A stretch of DNA of 64,000 nt from Dipteris shenzhenensis (taxonomy: Eukaryota; Polypodiophyta; Polypodiopsida; Gleicheniales): assembly GCA_047967505.1 (NCBI GenBank), contig CM106539.1, one strand, 5' to 3'. Below are positions 11,346 to 23,700 of this stretch, piece after piece. Position numbers and translations under genes: made by a program. Each line of letters begins with the position of its first letter. The stretch's first letter is position 1. The notes under the pieces are model-generated. The model made no database searches. It was not told the origin of the DNA and was given only the letters and a program-made list of their open reading frames with translations.

Positions 11346-11690
11346 TTTTTTCAGCAACTCGGCAATCCTATCAGCATGGGAATATTTTTATTCAAAGGCA
11401 GATTGAAAGTAGACATACTGCAATCAATTGTAGAAAAGTCAATGCTGTAGCAGAGTGCAATTTGAAGCCCAGCCCAGCTAGCAAGAAACAAGCGTGATAC
11501 ACAAAACAACATTTCAAAGGAAAGACGCATAAATCGTGCTTCAAAAGACAAGACATACATTGAAAGATATCGATCGCCGTTTGAATCTCTCTCCAATACA
11601 ACCGTTCGTCATTTGAATCTCTCTCCAGCAAGCATGGTTTAAGCTTTCATGAAGATTCGGCTCTCTCTCTCTCGCTCTCTCTCTCTATGA
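11346..11690 (-). repeat. Unassigned sequence plus fragment of a gypsy LTR end
   Basis: From about 11565 to 11690 the sequence repeats the end of the old LTR at 15.9-16.1 kb, including a doubled GTTTGAATCTCTCTCCA motif with a spacing of 33 bp and a following CT-repeat. The preceding 200 bp hold no recognisable gene. Confidence 0.6.
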
Positions 11691-12470
11691 TGCAGTACCT
11701 AGTGGAAGTACAACAAATGCCAAAAGAAAGATTGCCACATAGAGCATGGACTGCTAGTATGAAACTTCAGAAGAATCATAAAAGCAAGATCATCTGCACA
11801 GGATGGGGGACAGATATAAGGAAATGGTTCAGCATATGGAAAGTGGAATCATACCTGACTACGCCCCTTGAAAAGGTCAAAATGCAAGAATTCCAGTTGT
11901 CCCTGCCATGCACTCTACAAACCCAATGGTTGACAGCAGAAAAGAGGACAAAGCTAGAATACTATCAAGATCAAATAAATCCTTTATGCTGGTCATCTTT
12001 CATGACACCAGATGCCCCTGCTCAGCCATACATCAGTACTCCCATACCTCTTCTCTATCGCAGGAATATTGCCAGATTCCGCACACGGTTAGATACCTTG
12101 GCAATAGAGATAGGAGCTTGGCTAAATCTGCCGCGACATGTCAGAGTTTGTAGATTCTGTGATTCGCAGACAGTAGAGACAGAGGCACATATAGCCTTAC
12201 ACTGCCCCCAATATGCACACATCAGAGACGACTATCAGCAGATACTGGCAGACACCACTCAGATCTCGTCAGTTCTCTCCACTGCCTCTCCGACAGCGTT
12301 GGGATCTTTTGTCACTGGTCTTTTTTTGTACCGTCAAGAACTTGAAAATTCTTGACCCCTCCACAGTGGAGGAGATTTTTGTACTGAGGATTAGGTCCCA
12401 TGGGTCATTTTTTGGCCCCCCGAGGACGATAATAAAATTCTACTTCTACTTCTCTCTCTCTCTTTGGAGC
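11691..12470 (+). pseudogene. LINE2 ORF2 C-terminal fragment with 3' end
   Basis: An open frame of about 220 codons ends at 12355. Its last third contains a zinc-binding-like block CRFCDSQTVETEAHIALHC with PQYAHIRDDY after it, a C-x2-C...H-x4-C arrangement that matches RICTLCDIQEVETEEHFIF in the copy at 53.3-53.7 kb. The downstream sequence has AATAAA near 12430 and then TTCTACTTCTACTTCTCTCTC, again a pyrimidine repeat tail. It is a 5'-truncated insertion of LINE2 or a close sister; the frame itself is intact, but RT motifs are absent. Confidence 0.7.
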
Positions 12471-12489
12471 ATTCCTCTTTGGGTGTAGA

Positions 12490-12800
12490 CCATAATATGT
12501 TTATGCTCTCTCTCCCTCCTTGCTCGCTGCTCTGCCCGTACCTCTCCCTCCCTGCTTGCAGCTCCGCCCATCTGCAACTCCTCGCCCAGCCCATCTCCTC
12601 TCCGCTCTCCTGCCTGTAGCTCCTCCGCCCGCTGCTCTCCACCCTGCTGCTCTCTCTCTCCATCTCCACTGCTCTTCCACCGCGCTGCTCTCCACCTCCG
12701 TCTGCTCCTTCCGCCTTCCCCTCCATTCCCTCTTGGGCATCCATCTCCGTCTGCCCTTGTCCAAGTCCCGACTGCCCCACGCCTGAGCCTTGGTCTTCAT
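12490..12800 (+). repeat. Pyrimidine/C-rich low-complexity leader
   Basis: Repeats of CTCC, CTGCTC and GCTCCGCC fill this interval and make frames open on both strands without meaning. It lies about 200 bp before a LINE2 ORF1 copy, as the tract at 3541-4095 does for the other one. Confidence 0.6.
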
Positions 12801-13015
12801 CGTTCGCCATTTGCTGCCATCGACGGCCTTGCTGACCTCGTTGCAGTCCCTAGGCTGGCCAGCTACTCCTACCACTGCTACAGCCCACTCTACACTACTC
12901 TAACAGGCTAGTGCTGTCAAAATGATATCGTTTTAGGGGTCAGCGGGCCCTCATGAGGGACCACAGCCCCTAGATGGTACCGCTCCACGTACCTGCAAAA
13001 AGAAAAAGTCTGGAA

Positions 13016-14215
13016 TTAGTGCCCAAAAAAAAAACATGGGGAAAGGAGAGCGAGGTAATTACAAAGACAAAGGGAGAGATAAGAAAGAGGACATGATTCC
13101 AAAGCAACCGAGCATAGAGGACGTGAATACATGCGTGGAGTGGACAGGAAATCAATAATAACGAAGAACGCCACATCATCCACTTCGGTGGTATCGTCAT
13201 CTTCCTCATCGACATCCACCTCTTCAGTCTCAGCTCCCTCTCTCTACTTCGACTTCAGCCCCTGCTTCAGTCTCAGTCTCAGTTCCAGTGTCAGCTCCCT
13301 CTACATCCTCACTTTTGACTTCAACTTCCACTTCAGCACTAGTTTCAGCTACAGCCTCTATATCCCCAGCTACAGCCACTATCATTGACATACTCATACC
13401 ATGACGTCGGTCGCTTCCTTCCCTTCCTCTTCTGTTACAGCCACTATCAGTGACATACTCATACCCATGATGTCGGTTGCTTCCTTCACTTCCTCTCTTG
13501 TTACAGCTCTCTCAAGTGTCATACACCTACTTCGCAAGTGTCATACACTGCTTAGCATTACGCCTCAACTTTTCTCTCCCTGCTCCCTCTCAGTCAGCCC
13601 ACGCTCCCCCATCCCATTGGGACGACCTCATCCATTCCGTTGTCATCTCCGTACCTCACCTAGCTCACCCAGTCATCACCGCCTAGCTTTCGGACTTATC
13701 CCCATACTTTCATGTCACAGCCATTCTAGTTTCAGCTAGGACACGGGCGGGCTGACACACCAGAGGCCTGGGAGACATTGCTCATGGAGGTACACAGTAT
13801 CCGTGAGCACGAGATGGAGCTGACACGCTTTGCACAGGAGCAGGTCTGCTTCAACTAGGAGCAGAGCTGCATCATACAGGAACAGGCTCGCGCCATACGG
13901 GAGCAGGCTGGTCTCATTCAGGGACTCAGACAGGATATCTCGTTGCTCCAGCAAGAGGTCACAACCATACACAATTCCAGGGAGTACCCCGGTTGTCGAG
14001 GCACAAATTGCGAGCGAGCAAGCAATTTGTTATTGAGGAGACATCTAGATGGGTTGACGTGGCCAAACGAGAACCCACAAGGGTAACCCTTTTGTGTGAG
14101 GTTGACAAAACTCAGGCCAAGTTGCAGAGATGGCTTTGCAAGACCATGCTCATTCGCCCCATGAGGGGACTCCAATACTAACCAGGTTAGGCAGGAAGAG
14201 GGCATGCAATCTAAC
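13016..14215 (+). pseudogene. LINE2 ORF1, second decayed copy
   Basis: The order of motifs follows the ORF1 at 4303: a Lys-rich head (near 13036-13110), a Ser/Thr/Pro-rich stretch, a region equal to the coiled coil with the DNA for ISLIQGLRQDI-like heptads near 13780-13960, and SRWVDVAKREPTRVT at 14045-14090. Many stops and frameshifts occur. Near 13370-13500 a block of about 70 bp containing GTGACATACTCATACC is tandemly duplicated. After SRWVDVAKREP the similarity ends, so the RNA-binding half is missing. Confidence 0.7.
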
Positions 14216-14389
14216 AAGGAGAGTTTTTACAGAGAACTGTGCTTGCTCAGCTAGTAGAGGCAAGAAGGGATCCTTTATTTTGCTGATTGGTACAACCTTT
14301 TGCAAAGGAAAGGACTGAGAAAGCTCCCTCTGGACCAACCTAGTACGACTTTGGCAAGAAGATATCCCTGAGTATAGCTCTTATTCTTC
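14216..14389. other. Unassigned spacer
   Basis: No feature is recognised here; it lies between the LINE2 ORF1 remnant and a gypsy gag remnant. Confidence 0.4.
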
Positions 14390-14821
14390 CTTCAGATGAT
14401 GCATTCAAGAAGAGTAAGAAGCCTCGTTATTATGAGGACAACAAAAAGAGAAAAGGAGGTAGCCAAGAAGAGAGTTCACATTCTAGGAAGAAAAAGGCCA
14501 GACATCACCACAGCTCTTCAAGTTCTTCTTCCTCTTCTTCCAGTTCCACCTCTTCATCTTCATCTTCGTATTCTTCATCTGGGTCATGAGAGCCTAAGCA
14601 TAAGAAGGAGAAGTCATCCAAGGGAAAGCATGTAGCTAAGAAAGCAAAGACTAAAAGAATTCAAAGAAGGTGGGAAGTCTGTTAGGTTTGCCACATTTAA
14701 TGACCAGTATGGTCATACAGAGAAGGCCATGCAATTTATCAGGTAGTTTGATAAAGCGTTTGGTACAAGAAATTTTTTTTGAGTCCTCCAAACTGCACAT
14801 GGTCAACTTACACTTGACAGG
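14390..14821 (+). pseudogene. Gypsy gag remnant (plus strand, inverted relative to its LTR)
   Basis: The DNA encodes a basic stretch (SRKKKARHHH) followed by a long Ser run and, in shifting frames, segments equal to KEFKEGGKSVKF, YGHTDKALQFI and ESSKLRMVSLHLT of the gag at 57.6-58.7 kb. Stops are frequent. The fragment ends at about 14821 where minus-strand leader sequence of the same family begins. Confidence 0.65.
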
Positions 14822-15930
14822 ATGATAATGATGCACACAATCCTTTTTGTCCAAGCTGGAAATCCCCTCAACAAGAGATATATTGCATCCACAGGTTATT
14901 CCAGATTTGTGCGAGCAACTGGCTGTCACTACAAGGCATGTGTGCTATGTTGCCCCTTTCTGGGTAAAGCAAAAGCGTCAAAAATTGCATCTAGCTTCCT
15001 TTCCTCGGTTCAAAGGCATGCATATTTTCTCTTTATTCCACTGCAATTTCATTGATGTTCTGCTGTTTTCTGACAGGTAATTACTAACAGATTGGCAAAT
15101 ACTGACAAGTAAAAGCTGTCTTTTTTTTGTTGAAAAAAAGTGTAACGGACTCGCTGTAGTCTCGGTAGACTAACCAGGCTAGTTTGCTCTTCTGGTTAGC
15201 TGCCCAACTTTGCCACATGATAGTGCCTCTGCCACGTGTTAGCTCTGTACTTGCACTACCACATCAGCACTCTACTGTCCGCTTTGCCACATGTCACTGC
15301 CATGTCAGCACTCTACTGTCTGCTTTGCCATATGTCTATATGTGGTCGCCACGTCAGCGCTACACTGCCATGCCAACAGACTGAACTGGTTGCCACATTA
15401 GCTGATTGCCTCGCTAACTTGACTAGAGTTTGGTTAGGTGATCTGGGTATCGTTGATCTGGTTAGCTTAACCTAGTATAATTGCTGGTGTCAAAAATTAT
15501 TCGAGCATCCCAAAATTCGTCGTCAAAATCCTTTCGCCCGTTCAATTTCTGGTTACCACTTGGGTTTTCCATCAACTCCCGGATACCTGGTCGGCCTGGC
15601 AGGGAATAGCTAGGCTTATGCAGCCTTGCACATACGCCCATTGTTTTAATGCATGATAGCGGCAACACAAACGTTCGCCTTTTGGCCCGTAGTTAGAAAT
15701 ATGTGTTGGCGCCGTATGCTCCTCTCGTCAGCACACCATACTAGTGAATTATTCCCTGGCTATTGCCAACACCTGGAGCGCACACCCAAGTCGCCCTTCA
15801 TAGAGCTTAGCAAAAATCATGGTGTTCCATCCCTTAGCATTATCCCATGATTAAAAGACACTACCAATTTTTTCCACGATCCAGAATTGTCACCTCTTGA
15901 AAAAGAGGTTGAACCGCGCTCTGATACCAA
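14822..15930 (-). mobile_element. Old gypsy element leader, minus strand
   Basis: Read on the minus strand from the PBS, this region follows the leader of the young gypsy element at 56.3-57.6 kb: a TTTTTTCA-like start, a block of ACGTGGC/CATGTGGC repeats (plus-strand 15215-15370), CTGGTTAG/AACCAG motifs (15150-15200), and a purine-rich stretch containing TATGCATGCCTTTGA. A PBS-like GCTCTGATACCA on the plus strand lies at about 15919-15930. It stops at 14822 against the inverted gag piece. Confidence 0.65.
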
Positions 15931-16922
15931 TGATACCGATCGTCGTTTGAATCTCTCTCCAATACAATCGTTCGTCGTTTGAATCTCTCTCCAACAAACA
16001 TGGTTTAAGGCCACGTGAACATTCAACGCTCTCTCTCTCTCTCTCTCTCTCTTTGCCTCTCTCTGCAAACACACGAGGGCCCAAAACCAAGGGTGGACCC
16101 CCCTGGTAAGGTCTTTATTTCAAATGAAAATTGTGAGTGCAATGATTTCTCAGCTCGTTGCTGAACATCCAAAACATACATGAATACAGTTCTTTACGAG
16201 AGCCCATGGCTCATTCTTTTTGGCAACTTGCCACTTTGTCAAATTCCTAGACTACTATCGTAATTATATGCCACATAGGGCAGCTCTAGAATCTTTGTAG
16301 TCCTTGGTCACATGGTGTTGTAGACTCCTCGTGCTAAGCAGCCTTAGCCTCCCTTAAATATAGGGCATTTACCCCTCTTGGTATCTGCAGCCCTTTAATG
16401 AAACATACCACCATGGCGCCCATTAAATGTTAGCACTTTCGTAAATAAGACTCTAGGCTATTTCTAGTCATTGTGGGCATCCCCACTAAGCACATGTGCA
16501 CACATAACATAGAGAATACTCTGGTTGATCGAGGTCAACCCTCTTGACCGTAATTAAGAAGCGCTGACTAAGGGTCAAGGCGCGTGAATTAAAGCCAAGA
16601 CTCTCAGACCGGAGTTGGGAATAACTTGGTTGACCAAAGTCAACCCTCCTTGGCTAAAGCCAAGTCTTGTCGGTCGAAACCAACACTCTCTGATTGTAAA
16701 TACGTTGGTTAAATATAGTTAACCCTCTTGGCATGAGCCCAGTCTCCCTAACCAAGGTTAGTCTTACTTAACTAGGGTTAGGTAACTTTGACCGAAGTCA
16801 ATACTTTGACCAATTAGAAAATAACTCTTTGACCATACTTAAATAAATGGAGAAATCTATAATTCTGATCAAATAAATGGTCAATTGGAACTTTGACTTG
16901 GAGTATTTACAACTTGGTGACA
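15931..16922 (-). mobile_element. Old gypsy LTR, minus strand, diverged relative of the LTRs at 55.3 and 62.0 kb
   Basis: The outer end reads TGTCACCAAGTTGTAAATAC on the minus strand, matching the LTR start TGTCACCACAATGTAAATAT, and the inner end abuts the tRNA-Met-type PBS. Length is about 990 bp against 916 bp in the young copies. The middle (16520-16910) keeps the string of short inverted repeats such as GGTTGACCAAAGTCAACC and TTGGCTAAAGCCAA though the loops differ. A (CT)n tract and a 33-bp doubled motif lie near the inner end. Confidence 0.7.
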
Positions 16923-17712
16923 CATACAAGGTGATTTTGGCAATTGTCAACAATAATAGTTAAAGTCTAGGGTCCAGATCTAGTCCTTGGCAAGTCACAA
17001 GTCATTAAAATGACTTGAAGAATGGTATCAGATCTTGGCAAGTTACATGCAAGATCAACTGGTTTGGCATAGCCAGCACACTAGGGAAAACAACACAAAG
17101 GACATGGGGTAAATGATGGAAAAGGCCAGGTATGATTGTAATATGTTTTGATAGCGAATAGCTACAACACAAAATTAAAGATCAGGCATGATTATTCCCA
17201 TGCGCACAAAGGAAAAGGTTTGACATAAATTGACACATCGTAATCTATCGTCTATGACATGTTACTTGCCATATGGTCTCATATCATTTTTCCATTAAAG
17301 AGATATTGGATCAATAGTGTGGTGACTCCAAGGCAGAAATGGCTCTAAGGACTTGTTGTGGATCTGGATATAAGATTCTCTTTTCTCCACAGGATAAAAT
17401 TGCACAGTCCACCCCCCACTCCTCCATGTTGGCTTTTCACTAACTAAGTCCTTTCATTTTATGCTTCCTTAGGTTGCTTTGACTCTCATAGTCACGGGAT
17501 ATGAAACAAAGGAAAGCCTGGCTTTTTATCTCTTTCGCTCCATAGATAAGAATTCAGCCAAGACTTTTGCAACCACGGCAGGGGTTATGTTCTGTATTTG
17601 TAATTAGTATTAACAAGAATGATACTTTACTTTAAATATACCAAAAATTAGAATAGATTATTGTCAATAATATTGTTTGGTTGCTGACAAGAATCTGTTT
17701 TCTTGTGTTCAG
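16923..17712. other. Upstream sequence of the kinase exons; no supported exon found
   Basis: This interval should contain, or belong to an intron before, the exon preceding the HAMP exon. A clean acceptor CTTGTGTTCAG ends it at 17712. An open stretch follows an acceptor-like TTCCTTAG at 17472 but has no well-phased donor, so it is not called. No promoter could be placed. Confidence 0.4.
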
Positions 17713-20700
17713 ATTTTTACCTCACCAATTGTTGAACTTGGAAAAGCTGCAGAAGCTCTTGGTGACGGTGATATGAGAACAAGGGTAAAAACGGGAAAAG
17801 TTTTCCTTCGTGATGAGATAGCTGACTTGAAGGAGGCGTTCAATAGCATGGCACATCAAATTGCTAGTCATCATTTGATACTTGAGCTCAAGGTTGTAGC
17901 TATGCTTATCTTCAGATTAGCTTATTTGCAGATGACAGGAGCAAATGTATGAAAACTTCTTGCTGCATAATTTCATGTTTTTCATGTGAGAATTCCCCTT
18001 CAGGTCAAGGAAAGAACATTGGATCTGGCTCAATCCAATGACATCCTTGCAAAAGAAATTGAAGAGCGAAGGAGAATAGAACTGGAGCTGGAGAAAGCCA
18101 AAGATGTTGCCATAGCAGCAAACAGATCAAAGTCTGAATTCCTTGCTAACATGTCGCATGAAATTCGCACCCCTTTGAATGCAATCATAAATTTTACAGA
18201 ACTCTGCCTTGACACGCAGATAACCTCAGAGCAACAAGAGCATCTTGATTATGTACGTGGTTTATCTCAAAACTTTTACTTTATTTCCCAAAATATAAAT
18301 CTTCCCAAGCTGAGGATGCCAGTTGGTTCTCCTTCATTTCAGTTAATTTTTGGTTTAGGTGCACTTCCCAAACTTAATTCCTCCCAAATTATAAATCTTC
18401 CCAAACTGGGGATGCCAATTGGGTTCTCCTTAAATCGAGTTATTTTTGGTTTAGGTGCACTTTGCAGCACAACATCTGTTACGACTCATTACAGACATAT
18501 TAGACTTCAGCAAGATAGAAGCAGGAAAACTGGAGATGGAGATTATTCAATTTTCATTGTTCGACCAGCTAGAGCATGCTGTATCAGTGCTAGCAGCACG
18601 TGCCCGTAAAAGTGGCTTGGAACTTTGTTGTAGTTTCGATGCAGATGTTCCTGAGCAGATTATTGGGGATCCAGGGAGGTTGCTTCAGATATTTGTGAAC
18701 TTGATTGGTGAGATTTGGTTTCAGCCAATGATTTTTTGTGGTCTTTGCAGTTTTCAGAATCATAGGGTTCTTAAAAATTTTGAATCAATTTTCTTTGGTC
18801 CATGAATTATCTAGTTGACAGTGAGTTCATGGTGGCAGGCAACGGTATTAAGTTTACAAAGAGAGGAGAGGTGGCTGTTTCTGTGTCGGTTCAAAGTGAA
18901 AATGTGGATTCCGTTCACCTTCTTTTTGCAGTTAAAGATACCGGTACATATAAATTCTCAGCTATTAAATTTTAAATCATGAGACATCTGATTGATTCGT
19001 AATGTGACAAATCACTTAACGTTGGATTGGACCTCCTCTAACACAATTTAATGTGACCTTTACAGGATTGGGTATACCTCAGAGCAAGCAATTGCTGCTC
19101 TTTCAAGCTTTTTCACAAGTAGATTCTTCAACACAAAGGTAATATGTCTTAGTAGATGATTCAATAAACCAATTAATGGTGTGAATGTCCATGTTCAGAT
19201 TAAAGTCTGCCAAGGATCTGTTAAAAATCCCCGCAGTCATCTGAAAAGTAGATTATATACGGAAAGGAGTCGGACTTCATTGTCTATCCATATTATTAAT
19301 CTTGTATGTGCAAAATGCACTCCCTTGCCTCATTTCACTAAAGATAGGGATAACCTTTGGAGCATGCTTGCCACTTAGTGATGTGCCATGTTTTTGCAGA
19401 TGTCAGCTGAGTCAACCTGCATATTTCATTTTTGATGAAGCATTCTTTAGAGACATGGTTTTGAATGCGTATGAGAAGTTCTGGTATTCTTGCAACAATT
19501 CATGAAATTTTAGAGCGACAATGGCTGCCAACCTTAGATAGTAGACTAGCTGGATTTTGACCTGACAGATTTTTCTATGATTGCTGGCGATTATGCCTGA
19601 GTCCTCCAATGTACCTTTCAAAGTGGTCTACGACCATGCCCCCATGATGATCACTGTTTCGTCTCAATGCCAGCGTTTAGGGCTGAATATCTCTTTTACT
19701 CTCCACATTTGCATGTGTGGCCATAGGTTTTGCAGTAATGTGGTTTCCCAGATGTATACAGGCAAAAATTTTCTATTGCATTAGTCCCCCCCCTCCAAAA
19801 AAGGAAAAACACCCCACTTGGAAATATAGCGAAGGGATTCACTATAAGCAGCTGATATGATGGTGATGGGATCCAGGGATGTTTATTAAAATTCTGGTGC
19901 TATGCTGAGATTTAGGATGGGTTATGCAGTCCCCATCCTATTGGAAGAGTATTGGCTTAATCAATGCAGATGTTCTACATTTTGATGTTTCACCACCAGA
20001 AATGTACATTTCCATTGATAGTTCTTGGTAGTTGCATTTCATTTTCGGAATTAGGAGGTTGCACTTATATGATATCTGATATGAAGCAGTTGGCCAATTT
20101 CGTATAATTGGAGCATGAAAGCACAGATTTATTGTGATTAGAAGGCTACAGGAGATGCAGATTCTAGAGATTATGATTTGGGGGGTGATGTGCCTATACA
20201 AGTCTGTTAGAGGGAGAGTCCGCGCCTTAGGAGGTCTATCTGGTTGGGTTGAGGGCACGATCAGGGTGAAGCAAGGATGCCCCCTCTCACCGGCTCTTTT
20301 GAGCGCAGGAGCCTGAAGAGGACTATATGGAGCTAGAGAAGAAGTAGAAGGGCTGGAAAAGGTGCAGCTAGAGGGATGCCAAGGGCAGATAGGCGACTGA
20401 ATGGAGTGCAGAATGGACCAGGTCAAGGGCCTGGAAGCAGGCTGGAACCAAGTTGGATAGGCCTGGCTAGTGGCAGGCTGCCATGTGGCCAGGAGGGTCA
20501 ATACCGAAAAGGACTAGTCTTAATTCACAATGTTTGTTGAAGCATACCCCTAATGCACACATCGTCCGCAAGTCACAGAAAGATGTAGCTGAAGGAAGGA
20601 GAAGAGAGGTGGCAGATCATGGCATGGAGAAGAGAGCTCAAGGAAGGAGAGAAGAGGGCAGCCTTCCAAGGAGGAGGAGTTAGAGTAGCTTCATTGGCCT

Positions 20701-23700
20701 CCCTCACCTCAACCTCTTGGAAGGGAAAGGGAAAGGGAAAGAGAGAGCAGGGCTAGGAACATGGCTCTGATACCATATGAAGAGACATGGCGGTAGGAGA
20801 ATGCCAAGCTAACTAGAAACGGAATGGAAATATGGAAAGCATAATGGAAAGGCAAAATGGAAAGAAAATGAAAGAACAAGTACTAGGCAATGATAACCAA
20901 TACTCACATGTAGATAGCTTGATGTTGACTGATGTCAAAAGACTCAAGACAAGTACAACACTATATAGTGTGACACTAGACTCTAGAAAGCCATAGTGTA
21001 TATGGGATAATTCCCAATATGACACGTGGCATGTCTAGGACTCACTAGACTATAAAACACCCCCTAGACACCTAGTACACTCATTTTTGACTCACTTTGG
21101 CTTCATATTCCAACAATAACAATGCCACAAGTTTCTGAAAGAAATAAGGGGAACTTCACTACCACAAGTTTCTAAAAGAAGTAAGGGGAACTTTACTACC
21201 ACTCATAGACAAATTCAGTGAAGTACGAAAAGAGAAGTAAGAATCTGGCAAAGAATCTAGAGTTGTAGATACAAGCTGACTATCAAGTATAACTTCATCA
21301 ATGTTCAACAACTGCTCTCTAAGATCCTAGATCTTAGTTAAATAATCTTACATTGAGTCCCCCTTTTGCACTCTGACACTGTCAAGCTCTCTTTTCAAGT
21401 AAAGAGACCCTAGCCTAATCCCTTACCTTATCCATATTACCTAAGGCATCCCAATCTTGCTTCGAAGTCTTTGATGAAGGGATATGGACCTCTTAACAAA
21501 CAAGTCAATAAGTGACAAGGGTTGGGCCTCCCATCTTCTCTGATGCTGAGTAGGGGTAGTAGGTGTAATTGGTACAGCTGGTCTCACCCGAGCTTGCTGC
21601 CTATCACATGGATTACGTCCTTGCTGAGGTATTCCATGAGCAGTAATTGCATCTCTTGGACATGCATCTTCACCTGTAATATAGCCAGCCAATAGGTTCT
21701 TTACCATAAAACTCCACAAGGAATAATTGTGGAAATAATTGTGCCATCCGATTTATCCCCTTGGGCCGAAACTCCAAAAACACCTTGCGGATTTTTATTT
21801 TGATCCTGATCCATCTTCAAGGGTGAATGCAAAACAGTCCCAAAAGTTCACGTGCTGTGAATTATACTGCACCAACAAAAGAAGGTTGTTCGAGAAGCCA
21901 ATACCTGGCTAGGCAAATGCAGCTTGGTTGTATCAATTAAAAAAAAAAGATGGACTGTTTGACCAGTCCAAGAACAATGCTGTGCTTCTTTGAACTAGAT
22001 AGCAAAGATACGAGAAAAGTCTGCTCCAAATGAAGCTTGAAAGACAGAACAAAAACAGAGTTTGTGACCTCTGTCAGGCAGCTTTAGAACAACACCAAGG
22101 AAGAACCAAATCTGCCCTAAAAAGTGTACTATTTGCAAAATATTTCTTGAAGAAAGCGGCTTCAAAGGCATCCAAATGACAGCTGCTGGCAAATAAATCT
22201 GTTGTACAGCTAGTGGGACCTCAACAAGATAGCAGCTGCTTCAGAATGAGCTTGCAACAGGTTGCAGCTGTTCTGAATAGTTCCAAATGTCTGCACACAC
22301 CCTGAAAACTGCAAAAAAACTGTAGAAATGTCCCCCACAGCAGATAGGCTCCTGAAAATGTGCAGCTGTACTACAGATAGTAGCTGCGACCGTATGGACA
22401 GTTCCATACATGCGCACATAGTGCAAGAAACCTCCAAAAATGCTACTGGTTGGCTCGCCTGGATGGTGCAAGGGTTATTGATGCTGTAGACAGCCTGTCA
22501 ACAGCTGTAGCAGCTTTGAAACCTTAAAAACGGGTCAAAAATAGCCTATGAATTTTGAAATTACCTCCGTAAACAAGTCAAAGTTGTAGCAAAGGCTAGA
22601 GAACAAGAATTGCAAAGATTTCAGCACCAGGACAAATGCAAAATGCCTCAAAATCTGCAGCAGCACCTCCGAAGCAGCAACAAAACCTCTAGGACTGCAG
22701 AAGTACTCCTAATGTGCATCAAGAGGCACATATGTCCGTACAACAGAGAAGATGAGGTGGTTGCTGAAAAGCTTGACTGAAGCTGTTTGAGGTGGTTTCC
22801 CACGACATCATTCCTCTCCCAAGCTGGGCTCTCTTGAATTGAACTTGCCTTGAAAGTACAAGGGGCTGTCAACATGACAAAATCCTAAAACTCTTGGCGT
22901 GAGTTAAAACTCACTCGAACCTAAAATTTTCCACTAACTATGGTTAGGAGGAAAAACCTTACAAGGAAAAAGTGCCCCTAACCCTCCTAACTACTTAATA
23001 CATTGGCCACTACCTTTAATATTATAATATTTTCAATATCAATGTTGAGGTGGTAGATGAGGTGTCAAGCTGCTTAGGTGGTAGTGTTGTGCTGGCTGTT
23101 GATTGAATTGCTTACGTGGAAATGATGATGTGGCACTGCCGTGTGTGATGATGATGAAGTGGTCTGTCTACCACATGTCACTTATAAGTGACCTTATCTA
23201 AGTGGTCTTTGATTTGCCATGTGGCAATTTTCCATATGGAGTGTGTGGAAGGCGTGATCTGCAGAAGTTGGGTCTGTGGCGTGTGCTAGAGATGCCGACA
23301 GATGTTCAGGAACTCCTATTGTAGATTGCCTTCAGCTCACATTAGTTGATCATTCAAAATATTCAAGCTCCTCAAGCCTTCCCAACTTAACTTGCCACAT
23401 CCTTCTACTATCATACCTTTTCAAGTTTATGGGATATCACCGCAAAACAAAGTCTCTTACATGCAAGTACCATACTTGCTCCTTCAGCTCTTGATGTTAT
23501 GCAGCCCCTAGGTCCCTCCATCGAGAAGGAAATTATGCAGTTTTTGTTATCTCCCATTATTTGACAGAGCTTATTCTACTGCTGCATATTGTATGCAGTG
23601 CTGCCACTTACCTTGTTTTGGTGATACCCTTGTTTGTTAAGCCTTTCAATAACTTTATTACAACTATCCCAATCATCTTTACATCACCTTTTGACTTGTG

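Noticed and set aside
17473-17610. Possible kinase exon after acceptor-like TTCCTTAG, reading VALTLIVTGYETKESLAFYL
   Set aside because: No donor in the phase needed for the HAMP exon and no convincing membrane segment; left uncalled.
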